Below, one piece after another: positions 47,119-55,303 of a stretch of DNA of 64,000 nucleotides (position 1 is its first letter; each line of letters starts with the position of its first letter). The notes beneath the pieces were generated by a model. That model did not search any database. It was not told where the DNA came from and saw only the letters and a program-made list of their open reading frames with translations. The position numbers and the translations under genes are program-made. Source of the stretch: Streptomyces sp. NBC_01549 (GTDB lineage Bacteria; Actinomycetota; Actinomycetes; Streptomycetales; Streptomycetaceae). The stretch spans positions 2,046,001-2,110,000 of the forward strand of contig NZ_JAPEPW010000001.1 in NCBI RefSeq assembly GCF_026339955.1, written 5' to 3'.

Positions 47119-47132
47119 CCGAAAATTATCGG
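47119..47132. promoter_or_regulatory. Operator-like palindrome in the bxlE leader
   Basis: CCGAAAATTATCGG is an imperfect inverted repeat resembling the CGAAA-N-TTTCG site at the xylanase gene. It lies between the bxlE promoter and ribosome site, a classic repressor position. Confidence 0.55.
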
Positions 47133-47146
47133 TCGAGTGCGCACGG

Positions 47147-47175
47147 AAGTTACGGGCCGACGACAGGTATGTCAA
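47147..47175 (-). promoter_or_regulatory. Housekeeping-type promoter of bxlE
   Basis: On the minus strand TTGACA (47175-47170) and TAACTT (47152-47147) are separated by 17 bases, a near-consensus vegetative promoter. A CTCCTG/CAGGAG inverted repeat (47178-47196) lies just upstream. Confidence 0.7.
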
Positions 47176-47266
47176 CGCTCCTGACAAATACAGGAGTCGA
47201 CGAGATCCGAACGACGGCGACCGGGTGACGAAAGGGCAGGTTCGGCGCGTCAGGGGCGCCGGCGCA

Positions 47267-48307
47267 TCAGGCGAGCGGGGCCGTACTGGCCCGCACCACC
47301 AACTCGGTGGCGAGCTCGATCCGGGGAGAGGCGGGCTCCTCGCCCAGCGCGAGCCGCAGCACCGTACGCGTGGCCAGTTTGCCCATGTCCGCCAAGGGCT
47401 GGCGCACGGTCGTCAACGGCGGGGCGGACCAGCGCACTTCGGGCAGATCGTCGAAGCCCACGACGCTCAGGTCCTCCGGCACCCTGAGGCCCCGGCGCCG
47501 CAGTGCCTCGATCGCCCCCAGCGCCATCTGATCACTGGAGGCGAACAGCGCGGTCGGCGGCTCCTCCAGGTCGAGCAGGGCGTTGCAGCCGTCGAAGCCG
47601 GCGGAGTGGTAGAAGTCGCCGGGCACGATCAGCGCGTCGTCGACGGCCATGTCCGCGCCTTCCAGCGCCGCCCGGTAGCCGTCGAGCCGGGCCCGTGAGC
47701 ACAGCAGCCGGGGCGGCCCCGCGATGAACCCGATCCGCCGGTGCCCGAGGCCGAGCAGGTGCTCCGTCGCGGCCATGCCACCGGCCCAGTTGGTGGCGCC
47801 GACGGTCGGCATGTCGAGGGCAGGCGAGCCCGCGGGATCGACCACGACGAGCGGCACACCGAGCCGCCGCAGCTCGTCATGCAACCGAGGTTCCAGGACG
47901 GACGTCACCAGGATGACGCCGTCTGAGGCGCGCGCCCTCAGATTGGTCATCCACTGCCGGGCCGACCCCGAGGCCCCATGAATGGCCGACACGACCGTGC
48001 CCACACCGGAGGCGTGCGCGACCTCCTCGACCCCGCGGATGATCTCCACGGCCCACGGGCTGTCGAGATCGTTGAAGACTAGGTCGATCAGGGCGGCCCG
48101 GTCGCCCGGAGCGTTCGGCTTCCGCTGGTAGCCGTGGTGGCGCAGCAGGTCCTCGATCCGGGCCCGGGTCTCCGGCGACACGTCGGAGCGGCCGTTGACG
48201 ACACGGGACACGGTGGGCACCGAGACCCCGGCCTGCCGGGCGATCTCGGTGATCGTCACCTTGTTCCTGATGCTCTCCCGGGCCACTGCGCCCACCTCCG
48301 TCGACAC
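47267..48307 (-). CDS. bxlR: LacI-family regulator (BxlR-type, copy B)
   Basis: A 346-residue repressor. GTG 48307 follows GAGGGG; GTG 48286 (VARESIRNKV) follows GGAGG and is an equal alternative. The helix-turn-helix is TITEIARQAGVSVPTVSRVVNGRSDVSPETRARIEDLL, and the sensor domain ends VRWSAPPLTTVRQPL, very like LacI copy A. It lies directly upstream of bxlE on the same strand, as bxlR does in known clusters. AAAGTTTCG, a half-like operator, lies 41 bp upstream of the start (minus strand, 48348-48340 region). Confidence 0.88.
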   Translation of the reverse strand: MSTEVGAVARESIRNKVTITEIARQAGVSVPTVSRVVNGRSDVSPETRARIEDLLRHHGYQRKPNAPGDRAALIDLVFNDLDSPWAVEIIRGVEEVAHASGVGTVVSAIHGASGSARQWMTNLRARASDGVILVTSVLEPRLHDELRRLGVPLVVVDPAGSPALDMPTVGATNWAGGMAATEHLLGLGHRRIGFIAGPPRLLCSRARLDGYRAALEGADMAVDDALIVPGDFYHSAGFDGCNALLDLEEPPTALFASSDQMALGAIEALRRRGLRVPEDLSVVGFDDLPEVRWSAPPLTTVRQPLADMGKLATRTVLRLALGEEPASPRIELATELVVRASTAPLA

Positions 48308-48407
48308 GTCAAAGCGCCCCTCTGCCGTTCCACACCCACACACGAAACTTTGCAGGAGTCTTCCGGAAAAACGAGGTCAACGGGAAGCCCAGCTGGAAAC
48401 GAAGGTG

Positions 48408-48659
48408 TCAGGAGACCGATTCGAACCGCCATCGATGGACCGCCCGGGTCACCAACTCCCCGTCGGGCTCAGGCAGTTCGGGCAACTCGGCCTCGTACGC
48501 CGCGTCCCACCAGGTGATGACGAGCACCCGGTCCTGCGGCGCGCGCAGGACCTCCCGCCGCAGCGGCTCCGCCGGCAGCTCCTGCGCCCGCACCCAGGCG
48601 AGCAGTTCCTCGCCCCGCCCGGGAACGGCCCGCGCCTCCCACATCAGCGCGACGGTCAT
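48408..48659 (-). CDS. Small conserved-type protein, unknown function
   Basis: An 83-residue protein (MTVALMWEARAVPGRGEELLAWVRAQEL onward). The beta-alpha-alpha-beta pattern, with RVLVITWWDAAYEAELPELPEPD near the end, suggests a small ferredoxin-like alpha/beta-barrel fold like antibiotic-biosynthesis monooxygenase-related proteins. Active-site residues are not recognisable. GAGGTTGAGGCA lies just before the ATG. It sits between bxlR and the second omega-RNA-like element. Confidence 0.7.
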   Translation of the reverse strand: MTVALMWEARAVPGRGEELLAWVRAQELPAEPLRREVLRAPQDRVLVITWWDAAYEAELPELPEPDGELVTRAVHRWRFESVS

Positions 48660-48721
48660 TGCCTCAACCTCTTTCGTGATTTTGCGACGCGAGCGTCATC
48701 GACGCGCTAGGTTCTAGACAA

Positions 48722-48833
48722 CCGGGCTGGTCTCAACCCGGCTGGCGCTGATCGCAGAAGACCCGACGGGCCGCTGTGCTCGTGAGGCGGCGTGAGCCAG
48801 GAATCCCCTGTCTTCGGATAGGGGAGGGGTCAA
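48722..48833 (+). ncRNA. Solitary omega-RNA-like element, copy 2
   Basis: A 112-bp relative of the element at 28893-29002. It has the same 5' CCGGG/CCCGG hairpin, the same core TGATCGCAGAAGACC and GTGAGCCAGGAATC, and a nine-bp terminal hairpin (TCCCCTGTC / GATAGGGGA, TTCG loop) then GGGGTCAA. Paired positions in the hairpin differ from copy 1 in a compensating way, which points to a conserved RNA structure. The element ends inside tsaD: its TCA is the complement of the tsaD stop codon. Bases from 48834 on, the guide position in a TnpB RNA, are antisense to the 3' end of tsaD. Confidence 0.5.
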
Positions 48834-49927
48834 GAGTAGAGGTTCTCCTTGCTGACCTCGTGTACGTGGTCGTGGCTATGCCCGTGACCGGGGACGTGGG
48901 TCTCCGTCACGGGCAGCGAGGAGTCGGCCGACAGGTCCCAGTCGGAGGCGGCCCGGTTCCGGGAGACCATCTCCGCGCCCAGCGCGGCCACCATCGCCCC
49001 GTTGTCCGTGCACAGCTTCGGCCGTGGCACCCGCAGTCGGATCCCCGCGGCCTCGCAGCGCTCCTGGGCGAGCACCCGCAGCCGGGAGTTCGCGGCCACA
49101 CCGCCACCGATCATGAGGTGGTCGACGCCCTGGTCCTTGCAGGCCCGTACGGCCTTGCGGGTCAGCACGTCCACCACCGCCTCCTGGAAGGACGCGGCCA
49201 CATCGCGCACCGGCACCTCCTCCCCCGCCGCACGCTTGGCCTCGATCCAGCGGGCCACGGCGGTCTTCAGACCGGAGAAGGAGAAGTCGTACGCCGCGTC
49301 GCGCGGCCCGGTGAGCCCGCGCGGGAAGGCGATCGCGGAGGGGTCGCCCTCCTTCGCGTACCGGTCGATGACCGGACCGCCGGGGAAACCGAGGTCGAGC
49401 ACGCGGGCGATCTTGTCGAAGGCCTCGCCCGCGGCGTCGTCGATGGTCGCGCCCATGGGCCGCACATCGGAGGTGATGTCGGTCGAGAGCAGCAGGGACG
49501 AGTGGCCGCCCGACACGAGCAGGGCCATCGTCGGCTCCGGCAGCGGGCCGTGCTCCAGCTGGTCCACGCAGATGTGGGAGGCGAGGTGGTTGACGCCGTA
49601 CAGGGGCTTGCCCAGCGCATACGCGTACGCCTTCGCCGCCGAGACCCCGACGAGCAGCGCGCCGGCCAGCCCGGGCCCCGCGGTGACGGCGATGCCGTCC
49701 AGGTCCCTGGCGCTCACCCCCGCGTCCTTGAGTGCCCGGTCGATGGTCGGCACCATCGCCTCCAGGTGGGCGCGGGAGGCGACCTCGGGCACGACGCCGC
49801 CGAAGCGGGCGTGCTCGTCGACGCTGGACGCGATGGCGTCCGCGAGCAGGGTGGTGCCGCGGACGATGCCGACGCCGGTCTCGTCGCAGGACGTCTCGAT
49901 ACCCAGGACCAGCGGTTCGTCAGCCAT
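48830..49927 (-). CDS. tsaD: tRNA t6A37 threonylcarbamoyltransferase TsaD
   Basis: A 365-residue ASKHA-fold enzyme that transfers threonylcarbamoyl from TC-AMP to A37 of ANN-reading tRNAs, working with TsaB and TsaE. It opens [15 protein letters not shown]; the metal-binding motif is HLASH (His114, His118). The C-terminal tail is His-rich ([11 protein letters not shown]), an addition not needed by the fold. The start overlaps the rimI stop by eight bases. The TGA stop lies within the 3' end of an omega-RNA-like element, so the last residues may have been altered by its insertion. Confidence 0.96.
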   Translation of the reverse strand: MADEPLVLGIETSCDETGVGIVRGTTLLADAIASSVDEHARFGGVVPEVASRAHLEAMVPTIDRALKDAGVSARDLDGIAVTAGPGLAGALLVGVSAAKAYAYALGKPLYGVNHLASHICVDQLEHGPLPEPTMALLVSGGHSSLLLSTDITSDVRPMGATIDDAAGEAFDKIARVLDLGFPGGPVIDRYAKEGDPSAIAFPRGLTGPRDAAYDFSFSGLKTAVARWIEAKRAAGEEVPVRDVAASFQEAVVDVLTRKAVRACKDQGVDHLMIGGGVAANSRLRVLAQERCEAAGIRLRVPRPKLCTDNGAMVAALGAEMVSRNRAASDWDLSADSSLPVTETHVPGHGHSHDHVHEVSKENLYS

Positions 49928-50447
49928 TGCTCTCTGTTCCTTGTACGCCGTTTACTGAGGGTGAACCCGCGGCGGGGCCGCTGTCGGACGCGGTGTGCAG
50001 CCGCATGACCAGGGCGTCGACGTTGCCCGGCTGGTAGTAGCCGCGGCGGAAGCCGATGGGCTCGAAGCCGAAGCGCTCGTACAGCTTCTGCGCGCGGACG
50101 TTGTCCACGCGGCACTCGAGCATGACCTCGGCGCACTCGAACGCGGTCGCGGCCCGCAACAGCTCGGTCAGCAGCCGGCTGCCGAGGCCGGTACTCCACT
50201 GATCACGCCGTACGGCGATGGTCTGTACGTCGCCCAGGTCGCCGGAGGCGGCGAGTCCGGCGTATCCGACGAGCTGCCCGCCCTCGACCGCGACCACATA
50301 CCGGCGCGTCGCCTCGGACCCGCGGGCGTGGGCCAGCTCGGACCAGAACATCCCCCGTGACCAGGCGTCCTCGGGGAAGAGGTCCTTCTCCAGTTCCAGT
50401 ACGGGATCGATGTCCCACCAGCGCATCTCGCGCAGCTCGGCCGTCAC
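49920..50447 (-). CDS. rimI: Ribosomal protein S18-alanine N-acetyltransferase RimI
   Basis: A 175-residue GNAT acetyltransferase. GTG 50447 overlaps the tsaB stop by four bases (GTGA). The acetyl-CoA loop is [14 protein letters not shown], and the late block [28 protein letters not shown] is typical of RimI. It lies between tsaB and tsaD in the conserved actinobacterial order. Confidence 0.94.
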   Translation of the reverse strand: MTAELREMRWWDIDPVLELEKDLFPEDAWSRGMFWSELAHARGSEATRRYVVAVEGGQLVGYAGLAASGDLGDVQTIAVRRDQWSTGLGSRLLTELLRAATAFECAEVMLECRVDNVRAQKLYERFGFEPIGFRRGYYQPGNVDALVMRLHTASDSGPAAGSPSVNGVQGTESNG

Positions 50448-51106
50448 TTGGGGGTGACCACCTTGTAGTTCTTGGGCACCTGGGCGTCCGGGCGGCGCAG
50501 GTAGAGCGGCCGGGGCGCCGCGAGCTCCTCGCCCGCCGCGAGCCGCTCCGCCGCCAGGGACGCGAGCGCGGCCGCCGAGACGTGCTCGGGCGCGCGGGCG
50601 TCCGGGAAGGTGTCGGGGTAGAGCAGCGCGCCCGCACCCACGGCGGGCAGTCCCGCCACGGCCTCGGCGATCTCGGCGGGCCGGTCGACGGCGGGCTCCG
50701 AGACACGCGTACGGGGGTCGTCGTACCTGGCCCAGTACACCTCCTTGCGCCGGGCGTCCGTCGCGACGACGAACGGCCCCTCGACGCCGGTGCCGTCGGC
50801 GGCGTAGGCGAGCCCGTCGAGGGTGCACAGGCCGTGCACGGGCACGCCGAGCACGAGGCCGAAGGTGTCTGCGGTCATGAGGCCGACCCGCAGCCCCGTG
50901 TACGGGCCGGGGCCGACGCCCACGACGATGCCGGTGACGGCGTCCAGCTTGAGGTCTGCCTCGGCGAGCACCCGGTCGACGGCCGGCAGCAGCAGCTCTC
51001 CGTGCCGGCGCGCGTCCACCTGGCTCGACGAGGCGATGACGGACGTGCCGTCGTGCAGGGCGACGGTCACGGCGGGGGTGGCGGTATCCAGAGCGAGCAA
51101 GAGCAC
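50444..51106 (-). CDS. tsaB: t6A-modification protein TsaB
   Basis: A 220-residue partner of TsaD (MLLLALDTATPAVTVALHDG; VGVGPGPYTGLRVGL). It dimerises with TsaD and helps assemble the complex with TsaE, but does not itself catalyse transfer. It is first in a tightly overlapping tsaB-rimI-tsaD unit. Confidence 0.95.
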   Translation of the reverse strand: MLLLALDTATPAVTVALHDGTSVIASSSQVDARRHGELLLPAVDRVLAEADLKLDAVTGIVVGVGPGPYTGLRVGLMTADTFGLVLGVPVHGLCTLDGLAYAADGTGVEGPFVVATDARRKEVYWARYDDPRTRVSEPAVDRPAEIAEAVAGLPAVGAGALLYPDTFPDARAPEHVSAAALASLAAERLAAGEELAAPRPLYLRRPDAQVPKNYKVVTPK

Positions 51107-51228
51107 GCAAACAGCCTACGGCGCCAGAGCGGGACGCACCGCCGCCCCGGTCTGCGGGACGGCGGCTGCTACCGTCACCACAAAGGACGTAATGGACACG
51201 AACGTGGTACGAGAGGCGGGTACACAAG

Positions 51229-51789
51229 GTGGCTAGGAGCAGCTCGGGATTCGTGGCCGGGCTCACCGCGGCGGCTGTCGCGGTGGTCGGCTTCCTCGCC
51301 TACCAGGCGTCCGCTAACGTACCGGACACCCTGGGAAAGCCCCTCGCGGGCGCGTCCCCCAAGGCTCCTGCCACGGCCACGAAGGCACCCCGGGACAAGA
51401 AGAACCCGGTGGCGCTGCCCGTCGGCTCCGGCAGGGGTGAGCGGGTCGTCTACTCGGTCGACGACGACCGCGTGTGGCTGGTCACCGCGGACAACAGGAC
51501 CGAGCGCACCTTCCCGGTCACCCCCGGCACGGTGGACCCGGCGGTCGGCACCTACGCCGTCACCTCACGCTCCAAGGCCGTCATCGGATCGGACGGCGCC
51601 CAGATCGAGCACGTCGTCCGCTTCACCGCCGTCGACGGCGTGCCGATCGGCTTCAGCTCCGCCATGGACGGCTCCACGGGTTCCCCCGACTCCACCAAGA
51701 AACTCGGCGGCATCCGGGAGTCCCGCAAGAACGGCACCGCGATGTGGAACTTCGCCACGATCGGCGTGAAGGTGGTCGTCATCCAGTAG
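51229..51789 (+). CDS. Membrane-anchored protein resembling an L,D-transpeptidase fold without the catalytic Cys
   Basis: A 186-residue protein with an N-terminal signal/anchor (FVAGLTAAAVAVVGFLAYQA), a charged linker and a ~110-residue outer domain. The domain runs VVYSVDDDRVWLVTADNRTERTFPVTPG, VGTYAVTSRSK, then GGIRESRKNGTAMWNFATIGVKVVV. This order mirrors YkuD L,D-transpeptidases, but the SHGC catalytic motif reads LGGIRES with no cysteine, and no matching histidine is evident. The resemblance is by eye. It probably has a structural or binding role at the wall. GTG start; it is divergent from tsaB. Confidence 0.75.
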   Translation: MARSSSGFVAGLTAAAVAVVGFLAYQASANVPDTLGKPLAGASPKAPATATKAPRDKKNPVALPVGSGRGERVVYSVDDDRVWLVTADNRTERTFPVTPGTVDPAVGTYAVTSRSKAVIGSDGAQIEHVVRFTAVDGVPIGFSSAMDGSTGSPDSTKKLGGIRESRKNGTAMWNFATIGVKVVVIQ

Positions 51790-51822
51790 TCGGCGGACCT
51801 GTGCATGGCCGCGGGCCGGTGG

Positions 51823-51890
51823 GGCTGGTCGCGCCCACGCGGCGAAGCCGCACGATGTGGCAGCCCCGCGCCCCCTTTCGGGGCGCTCAC
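51823..51890. repeat. Streptomyces-type dispersed repeat ending in a shared terminator hairpin
   Basis: The words CGCGCCCACGCGGCG, GCCGCACGATGT and CAGCCCCGCGCCCC are common in Streptomyces intergenic regions. The end forms a GCGCCCC/GGGGCGC hairpin (51868-51886). It touches the stop codon of the 56-residue gene and follows the stop at 51789, so it can end both convergent transcripts. Confidence 0.7.
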
Positions 51891-52057
51891 GCCGCCTTGC
51901 GGACCTGCTCCTTCGAAGAAGTCCCCGGAGCCTGGGCCACCGGCGCCGCCGGCGGCCTGGAGACCGCGTCAGCGGCCGCACATGACGCCAGCAGATCCCG
52001 CATCGACACCCCGCCGCACGGCTGCTGCACCGGCACGTCACGTTCCGAAGCCGACAT
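51887..52057 (-). CDS. 56-residue protein with its own operator and terminator, unknown function
   Basis: This small gene is supported by signals and not by a known family. AGGAGG lies six bases before ATG 52057. A 24-bp palindrome lies 29-52 bp upstream. A terminator hairpin abuts the stop. The peptide starts MSASERDVPVQQPCGG, continues VSMRDLLASCAAADAV with Cys14 and Cys26, and has a Pro/Ala-rich then basic tail (SSKEQVRKAA). It has no signal peptide or membrane segment. It could be a small regulator, a metal- or redox-responsive peptide, or a modified-peptide precursor; nothing nearby encodes modifying enzymes. An in-frame ATG nine codons upstream has a poorer site. Confidence 0.72.
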   Translation of the reverse strand: MSASERDVPVQQPCGGVSMRDLLASCAAADAVSRPPAAPVAQAPGTSSKEQVRKAA

Positions 52058-52085
52058 GGACGCCTCCTGGGGAATCGGGGGCACG

Positions 52086-52109
52086 CGTAGTTAGGTAGAC
52101 CTAACTACG
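52086..52109. promoter_or_regulatory. Perfect 24-bp palindrome upstream of the 56-residue gene
   Basis: Two 11-bp arms, CGTAGTTAGGT and ACCTAACTACG, flank the centre AG. The core TTAGGT/ACCTAA recalls half-sites of DtxR/DmdR iron boxes, but the arm spacing is wrong for a standard 19-bp box. It is probably an operator for a dimeric repressor. Its AT-rich arms stand out against the surrounding GC-rich sequence. Confidence 0.75.
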
Positions 52110-52207
52110 GACTGAGGTCCATGTGACCACGGCCGGGATACCGAACGCAACATCTTGCCGACGACTTGTCGGAACCTTCACGCCCCCGGAACCCTCACCC
52201 AGGGTGA

Positions 52208-52741
52208 TCAAGCCGCGAGCACGCTCAGATCGACCGCCGCCCAGCGCTCCCCGAGCCCGGTGAGCGTGACGTGCCGCACCTCGTCCGTGGTGTCACCGAC
52301 GGCCCGGTGGATGACGACGTCGAGCCGGTCGTCGGTGAGCTCCTCGACCTTGCCCTCGCCCCATTCCACGACGATCACCGAGTCGGAGAGCGACACGTCG
52401 AGGTCGAGGTCCTCCATCTCGTCGAGACCGCCGCCCAGGCGGTACGCGTCCACGTGCACGAGCGGCGGACCGTCACCGAGGGAGGGGTGCACACGGGCGA
52501 TGACGAACGTCGGAGAGGTGACCGCGCCCCGTACGCCGAGCCCCTCGCCGAGCCCGCGCGTCAGCGTCGTCTTGCCGGCGCCGAGCTCCCCGTTCAGCAT
52601 CACGAGATCGCCCGCGCGCAGCAGCTTGGCCAGGTGAAGGCCCAACTCCCGCATCTGCTCGGGCGAGTTGACGGTGATCCGGACGTTCACGCCCTCGACG
52701 GCGGGCTCAGCCGGGTTGTGCGCTGCTGCTGGTGCTTCCAT
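52208..52741 (-). CDS. tsaE: tRNA t6A-modification ATPase TsaE
   Basis: A 177-residue P-loop ATPase (GELGAGKTTLTRGL) that resets the TsaB-TsaD complex after t6A synthesis. Other family segments are SPTFVIARVH, HVDAYRL and VVEWGEG. ATG 52741 overlaps the 3' end of the upstream hydrolase gene by 35 bp; a later GTG is possible but has a poor site. The 56-residue gene separates it from tsaB, which is unusual because the t6A genes are otherwise contiguous. Confidence 0.94.
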   Translation of the reverse strand: MEAPAAAHNPAEPAVEGVNVRITVNSPEQMRELGLHLAKLLRAGDLVMLNGELGAGKTTLTRGLGEGLGVRGAVTSPTFVIARVHPSLGDGPPLVHVDAYRLGGGLDEMEDLDLDVSLSDSVIVVEWGEGKVEELTDDRLDVVIHRAVGDTTDEVRHVTLTGLGERWAAVDLSVLAA

Positions 52742-53945
52742 AGCCACCCACGGTAGCCCCTGCCGGGACGGCGCCCGCGCGCATCAGGAGGTCGGCGAGA
52801 CGGTCTATGACCACCTCGGGGTGCTCCAGCATGACCAGGTGCCCGGCGTCCGGGACGAGTACCAGTTCGGCGTCCGGCAGCAGGTCCGCGATCGCCTCAC
52901 TGTGCTCACTCGGCGTCACCATGTCGCCGACCCCGGCCAGCACCAGCACCGGCAGTTCGGCGAAGTGCGCGAGGGCCGCGGTCTTGTCGTGCTCGGTGAA
53001 CGCCGGATAGAACTCCGCGACCACGTCGATCGGGGTGCCCTCGATCATCCGTTCGGCGAACCGCACGATGGCCGGGTCGACGTCCCGGGACGCGAACGAG
53101 TACCGCTTGATGATCCCCGCGAACAGGTCGGCCGTGGCCCGCCGCCCCCGCTCCACCAGGGCGGCCTGCTGACCGAGCGCCTTCAGTACGCCGGGCAGCA
53201 CCCATCGCACCGCGTTGACGCCCGCGACGGGCAGCCCGAAGTTGACCTCGCCGAGCCGCCCCGACGACGTACCGACGAGCGCGGCGGCGACGACCCGCTC
53301 GCGGATGAGGTCCGGGTACTGATCGGCCAGCGCCATGACGGTCATGCCGCCCATGGAGTGCCCCGCCAGCACGATCGGCCCCTCGGGCACGGCCGCGTCG
53401 ATGACGGCCTTCAGGTCCTGGCCGAGCTGGTCGATGGAGACGGGTGTGTCGTCCTTCGTCTGGGCGACCCCGCGCCCGGAGCGGCCGTGACTGCGCTGGT
53501 CCCAGTGCACCATGCGCACCACACCGCGCAGCGCGGCCCGCTGGAAGTGCCAGGAGTCCTGGTTGAGGCAGTACCCGTGGCTGAAGACGACGGTGACGGG
53601 GGCGGGAGCCTTGCGCCCGAAGAGCCGCCGCCGACGCGGGGTGAACGTCACATCCTGTTCGATGTCGTCCACCTCGTAGTACAGCTCGGTGCCGTCGTCG
53701 GCGTACGCCTTGCCGGGCGTGCCGCGCAGCGAGCCGTACGGGCCCGTCGAATCGAGCGCGAGGCGGGCCTTGTTGCGCATGCCGCGGCCGACCGTGAGCC
53801 GCTCTATGGCGACTCCGGCGGCGGCGCCCGCGGCGACCACGCCTATGGCGACGCCGGCGATACCGGCCTTGCGCCAGTTCCCGGCGGCGGAGGCGACGGC
53901 CGCCACGGCGACGTCCGTGACGGCCTCCGCGCTGCTCTCGCTCAC
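52707..53945 (-). CDS. Membrane-anchored alpha/beta hydrolase
   Basis: A 412-residue protein. GTG 53945 follows GAGGAGCGG. An N-terminal hydrophobic segment (GIAGVAIGVVAAGAAAGVAI) is followed by the hydrolase fold. It has the oxyanion region VVFSHGYCLNQDSWHFQR, the nucleophile elbow GHSMGG, an acid in LAGVGDMVTP and the histidine in PDAGHLVMLEHP. Substrate is unknown. It sits in the conserved gap between alr and tsaE and overlaps tsaE, suggesting co-expression. Confidence 0.92.
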   Translation of the reverse strand: MSESSAEAVTDVAVAAVASAAGNWRKAGIAGVAIGVVAAGAAAGVAIERLTVGRGMRNKARLALDSTGPYGSLRGTPGKAYADDGTELYYEVDDIEQDVTFTPRRRRLFGRKAPAPVTVVFSHGYCLNQDSWHFQRAALRGVVRMVHWDQRSHGRSGRGVAQTKDDTPVSIDQLGQDLKAVIDAAVPEGPIVLAGHSMGGMTVMALADQYPDLIRERVVAAALVGTSSGRLGEVNFGLPVAGVNAVRWVLPGVLKALGQQAALVERGRRATADLFAGIIKRYSFASRDVDPAIVRFAERMIEGTPIDVVAEFYPAFTEHDKTAALAHFAELPVLVLAGVGDMVTPSEHSEAIADLLPDAELVLVPDAGHLVMLEHPEVVIDRLADLLMRAGAVPAGATVGGYGSTSSSAQPG

Positions 53946-54102
53946 GTACCGCTCCTCTTCGCCGGGGTCTCGTTCACTTCGGAAGGTCGTGCTGGGGGTG
54001 GTGCCGGTCGTGCTCAGGTCGTGCCGGAGGTACCGCTGGTGGTGCAACTATGTCCTGTTGCCCTGTTGTCCTGCGCGGGGCACCCCCTGTACTCCTTGTG
54101 GG

Positions 54103-55257
54103 TTACCCGCCTTGTTCCTTATTCACGTATACGCGCGGCACTCGGGTTCCGATTCGGGTGACGATTTCGTACGCGATCGTGCCCGCCGCCCGCGCCCAGT
54201 CCTCGGCGGTCGGCTCGCCCCGGTCGCCCGGACCGAACAGGATCGCCTGCGAACCGGGCACCGGCTCGTCCCCGTCGAGATCGACCACGAACTGGTCCAT
54301 CGCGACCCGCCCCGCCACCGTCCGCCACTTGCCGCCCACCAGCACCGGCCCGGTGCCGGAGGCATGACGCGGAACGCCGTCCGCGTAGCCGACGGGAACA
54401 AGGCCCAGGGTGGTGGCACCGGCAGTGACGTAGTGATGCCCGTAACTGACCCCATGGCCCCCCGGTACGTGCTTCACCAGGGCGAGGGACGCGCTCAGCG
54501 TCATCACCGGGCGCAGTCCGAAGTCGGCCGGGGTGCCGATCTCGGGGCTGGGCGAGATGCCGTAGACCGCGATCCCCGTCCGTACGAGGTCGTAGTGGCT
54601 CTCGGGGAGGGTCAGCGTGGCCGGCGAGTTCGCGATGTGCCGCACTTCGGGACGCACGCCCCGCTCCTCGGCGTACGTCACCATCTCGCGGAAACGGTCC
54701 AGTTGGGCCCGGATGGAGGGATGCCCGGGTTCGTCGGCGCAGGCGAGGTGCGACCACAGACCGGTGACATCGATCAGCCCGCGTTCCTCGGCGCTCAGCG
54801 CCTCGCTCACGAGTTCGGGCCAGTCGGCGGGCTGGCAGCCACCGCGCCCGAGCCCGGTGTCGGCCTTGAGCTGCACCCGGGCGGAGATCCCGGCCGCCTC
54901 GGCCGCGGCGGTGACCTCCCGCAGGGCCCACATCCCGCTCACCGACACATCGAGATCGGCCTCGATGGCCTCCCGCCACGGCCCGCCGGGCGTCCACAGC
55001 CAGCACATGATCCGGTTGTCGGTCAGGCCGGCCGCGCGCAGGGCGAGGGCCTCCTCGGGGGTGGCGGTGCCGAGCCAGGTGGCGCCCGCCTCCAGCGCCG
55101 CGCGGGCACAAGGGACCGCGCCGTGGCCGTACGCGTCGGACTTGACCACGGCCATCAAGGCCGCGGACGGCGCGTGGGCGCGCAGGGTCCGCACGTTGGC
55201 CCGCAGGGCGGCCAGGTCGATCTCTGCGCGGGCGCGCAGGGGTGCTGTGTCGTTCAT
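54103..55257 (-). CDS. alr: Alanine racemase
   Basis: A 384-residue PLP enzyme that makes D-alanine for peptidoglycan. The PLP lysine is Lys39 (AVVKSDAYGHGA). The second catalytic tyrosine lies in the GHGVSYGHHYVT segment of the C-terminal beta-domain. VPVGYADGVPR and MDQFVVDL are further landmarks. It lies in the conserved order between tsaE and the NAD(P)HX repair gene. Confidence 0.96.
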   Translation of the reverse strand: MNDTAPLRARAEIDLAALRANVRTLRAHAPSAALMAVVKSDAYGHGAVPCARAALEAGATWLGTATPEEALALRAAGLTDNRIMCWLWTPGGPWREAIEADLDVSVSGMWALREVTAAAEAAGISARVQLKADTGLGRGGCQPADWPELVSEALSAEERGLIDVTGLWSHLACADEPGHPSIRAQLDRFREMVTYAEERGVRPEVRHIANSPATLTLPESHYDLVRTGIAVYGISPSPEIGTPADFGLRPVMTLSASLALVKHVPGGHGVSYGHHYVTAGATTLGLVPVGYADGVPRHASGTGPVLVGGKWRTVAGRVAMDQFVVDLDGDEPVPGSQAILFGPGDRGEPTAEDWARAAGTIAYEIVTRIGTRVPRVYVNKEQGG

Positions 55258-55303
55258 CGCGCCCCCAGTGTCTCAGAGGGGCCCGAGGGCCCCCGGACGA
55301 CGG

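Noticed and set aside
39003..48307. Secondary-metabolite or prophage cluster
   Set aside because: All genes fit xylan degradation and uptake; no synthase, integrase or phage structural gene is present.
52086..52109. Standard DmdR/DtxR iron box
   Set aside because: The half-site TTAGGT fits, but the 2-bp centre gives a symmetry different from the 19-bp iron-box consensus, so the regulator is left open.
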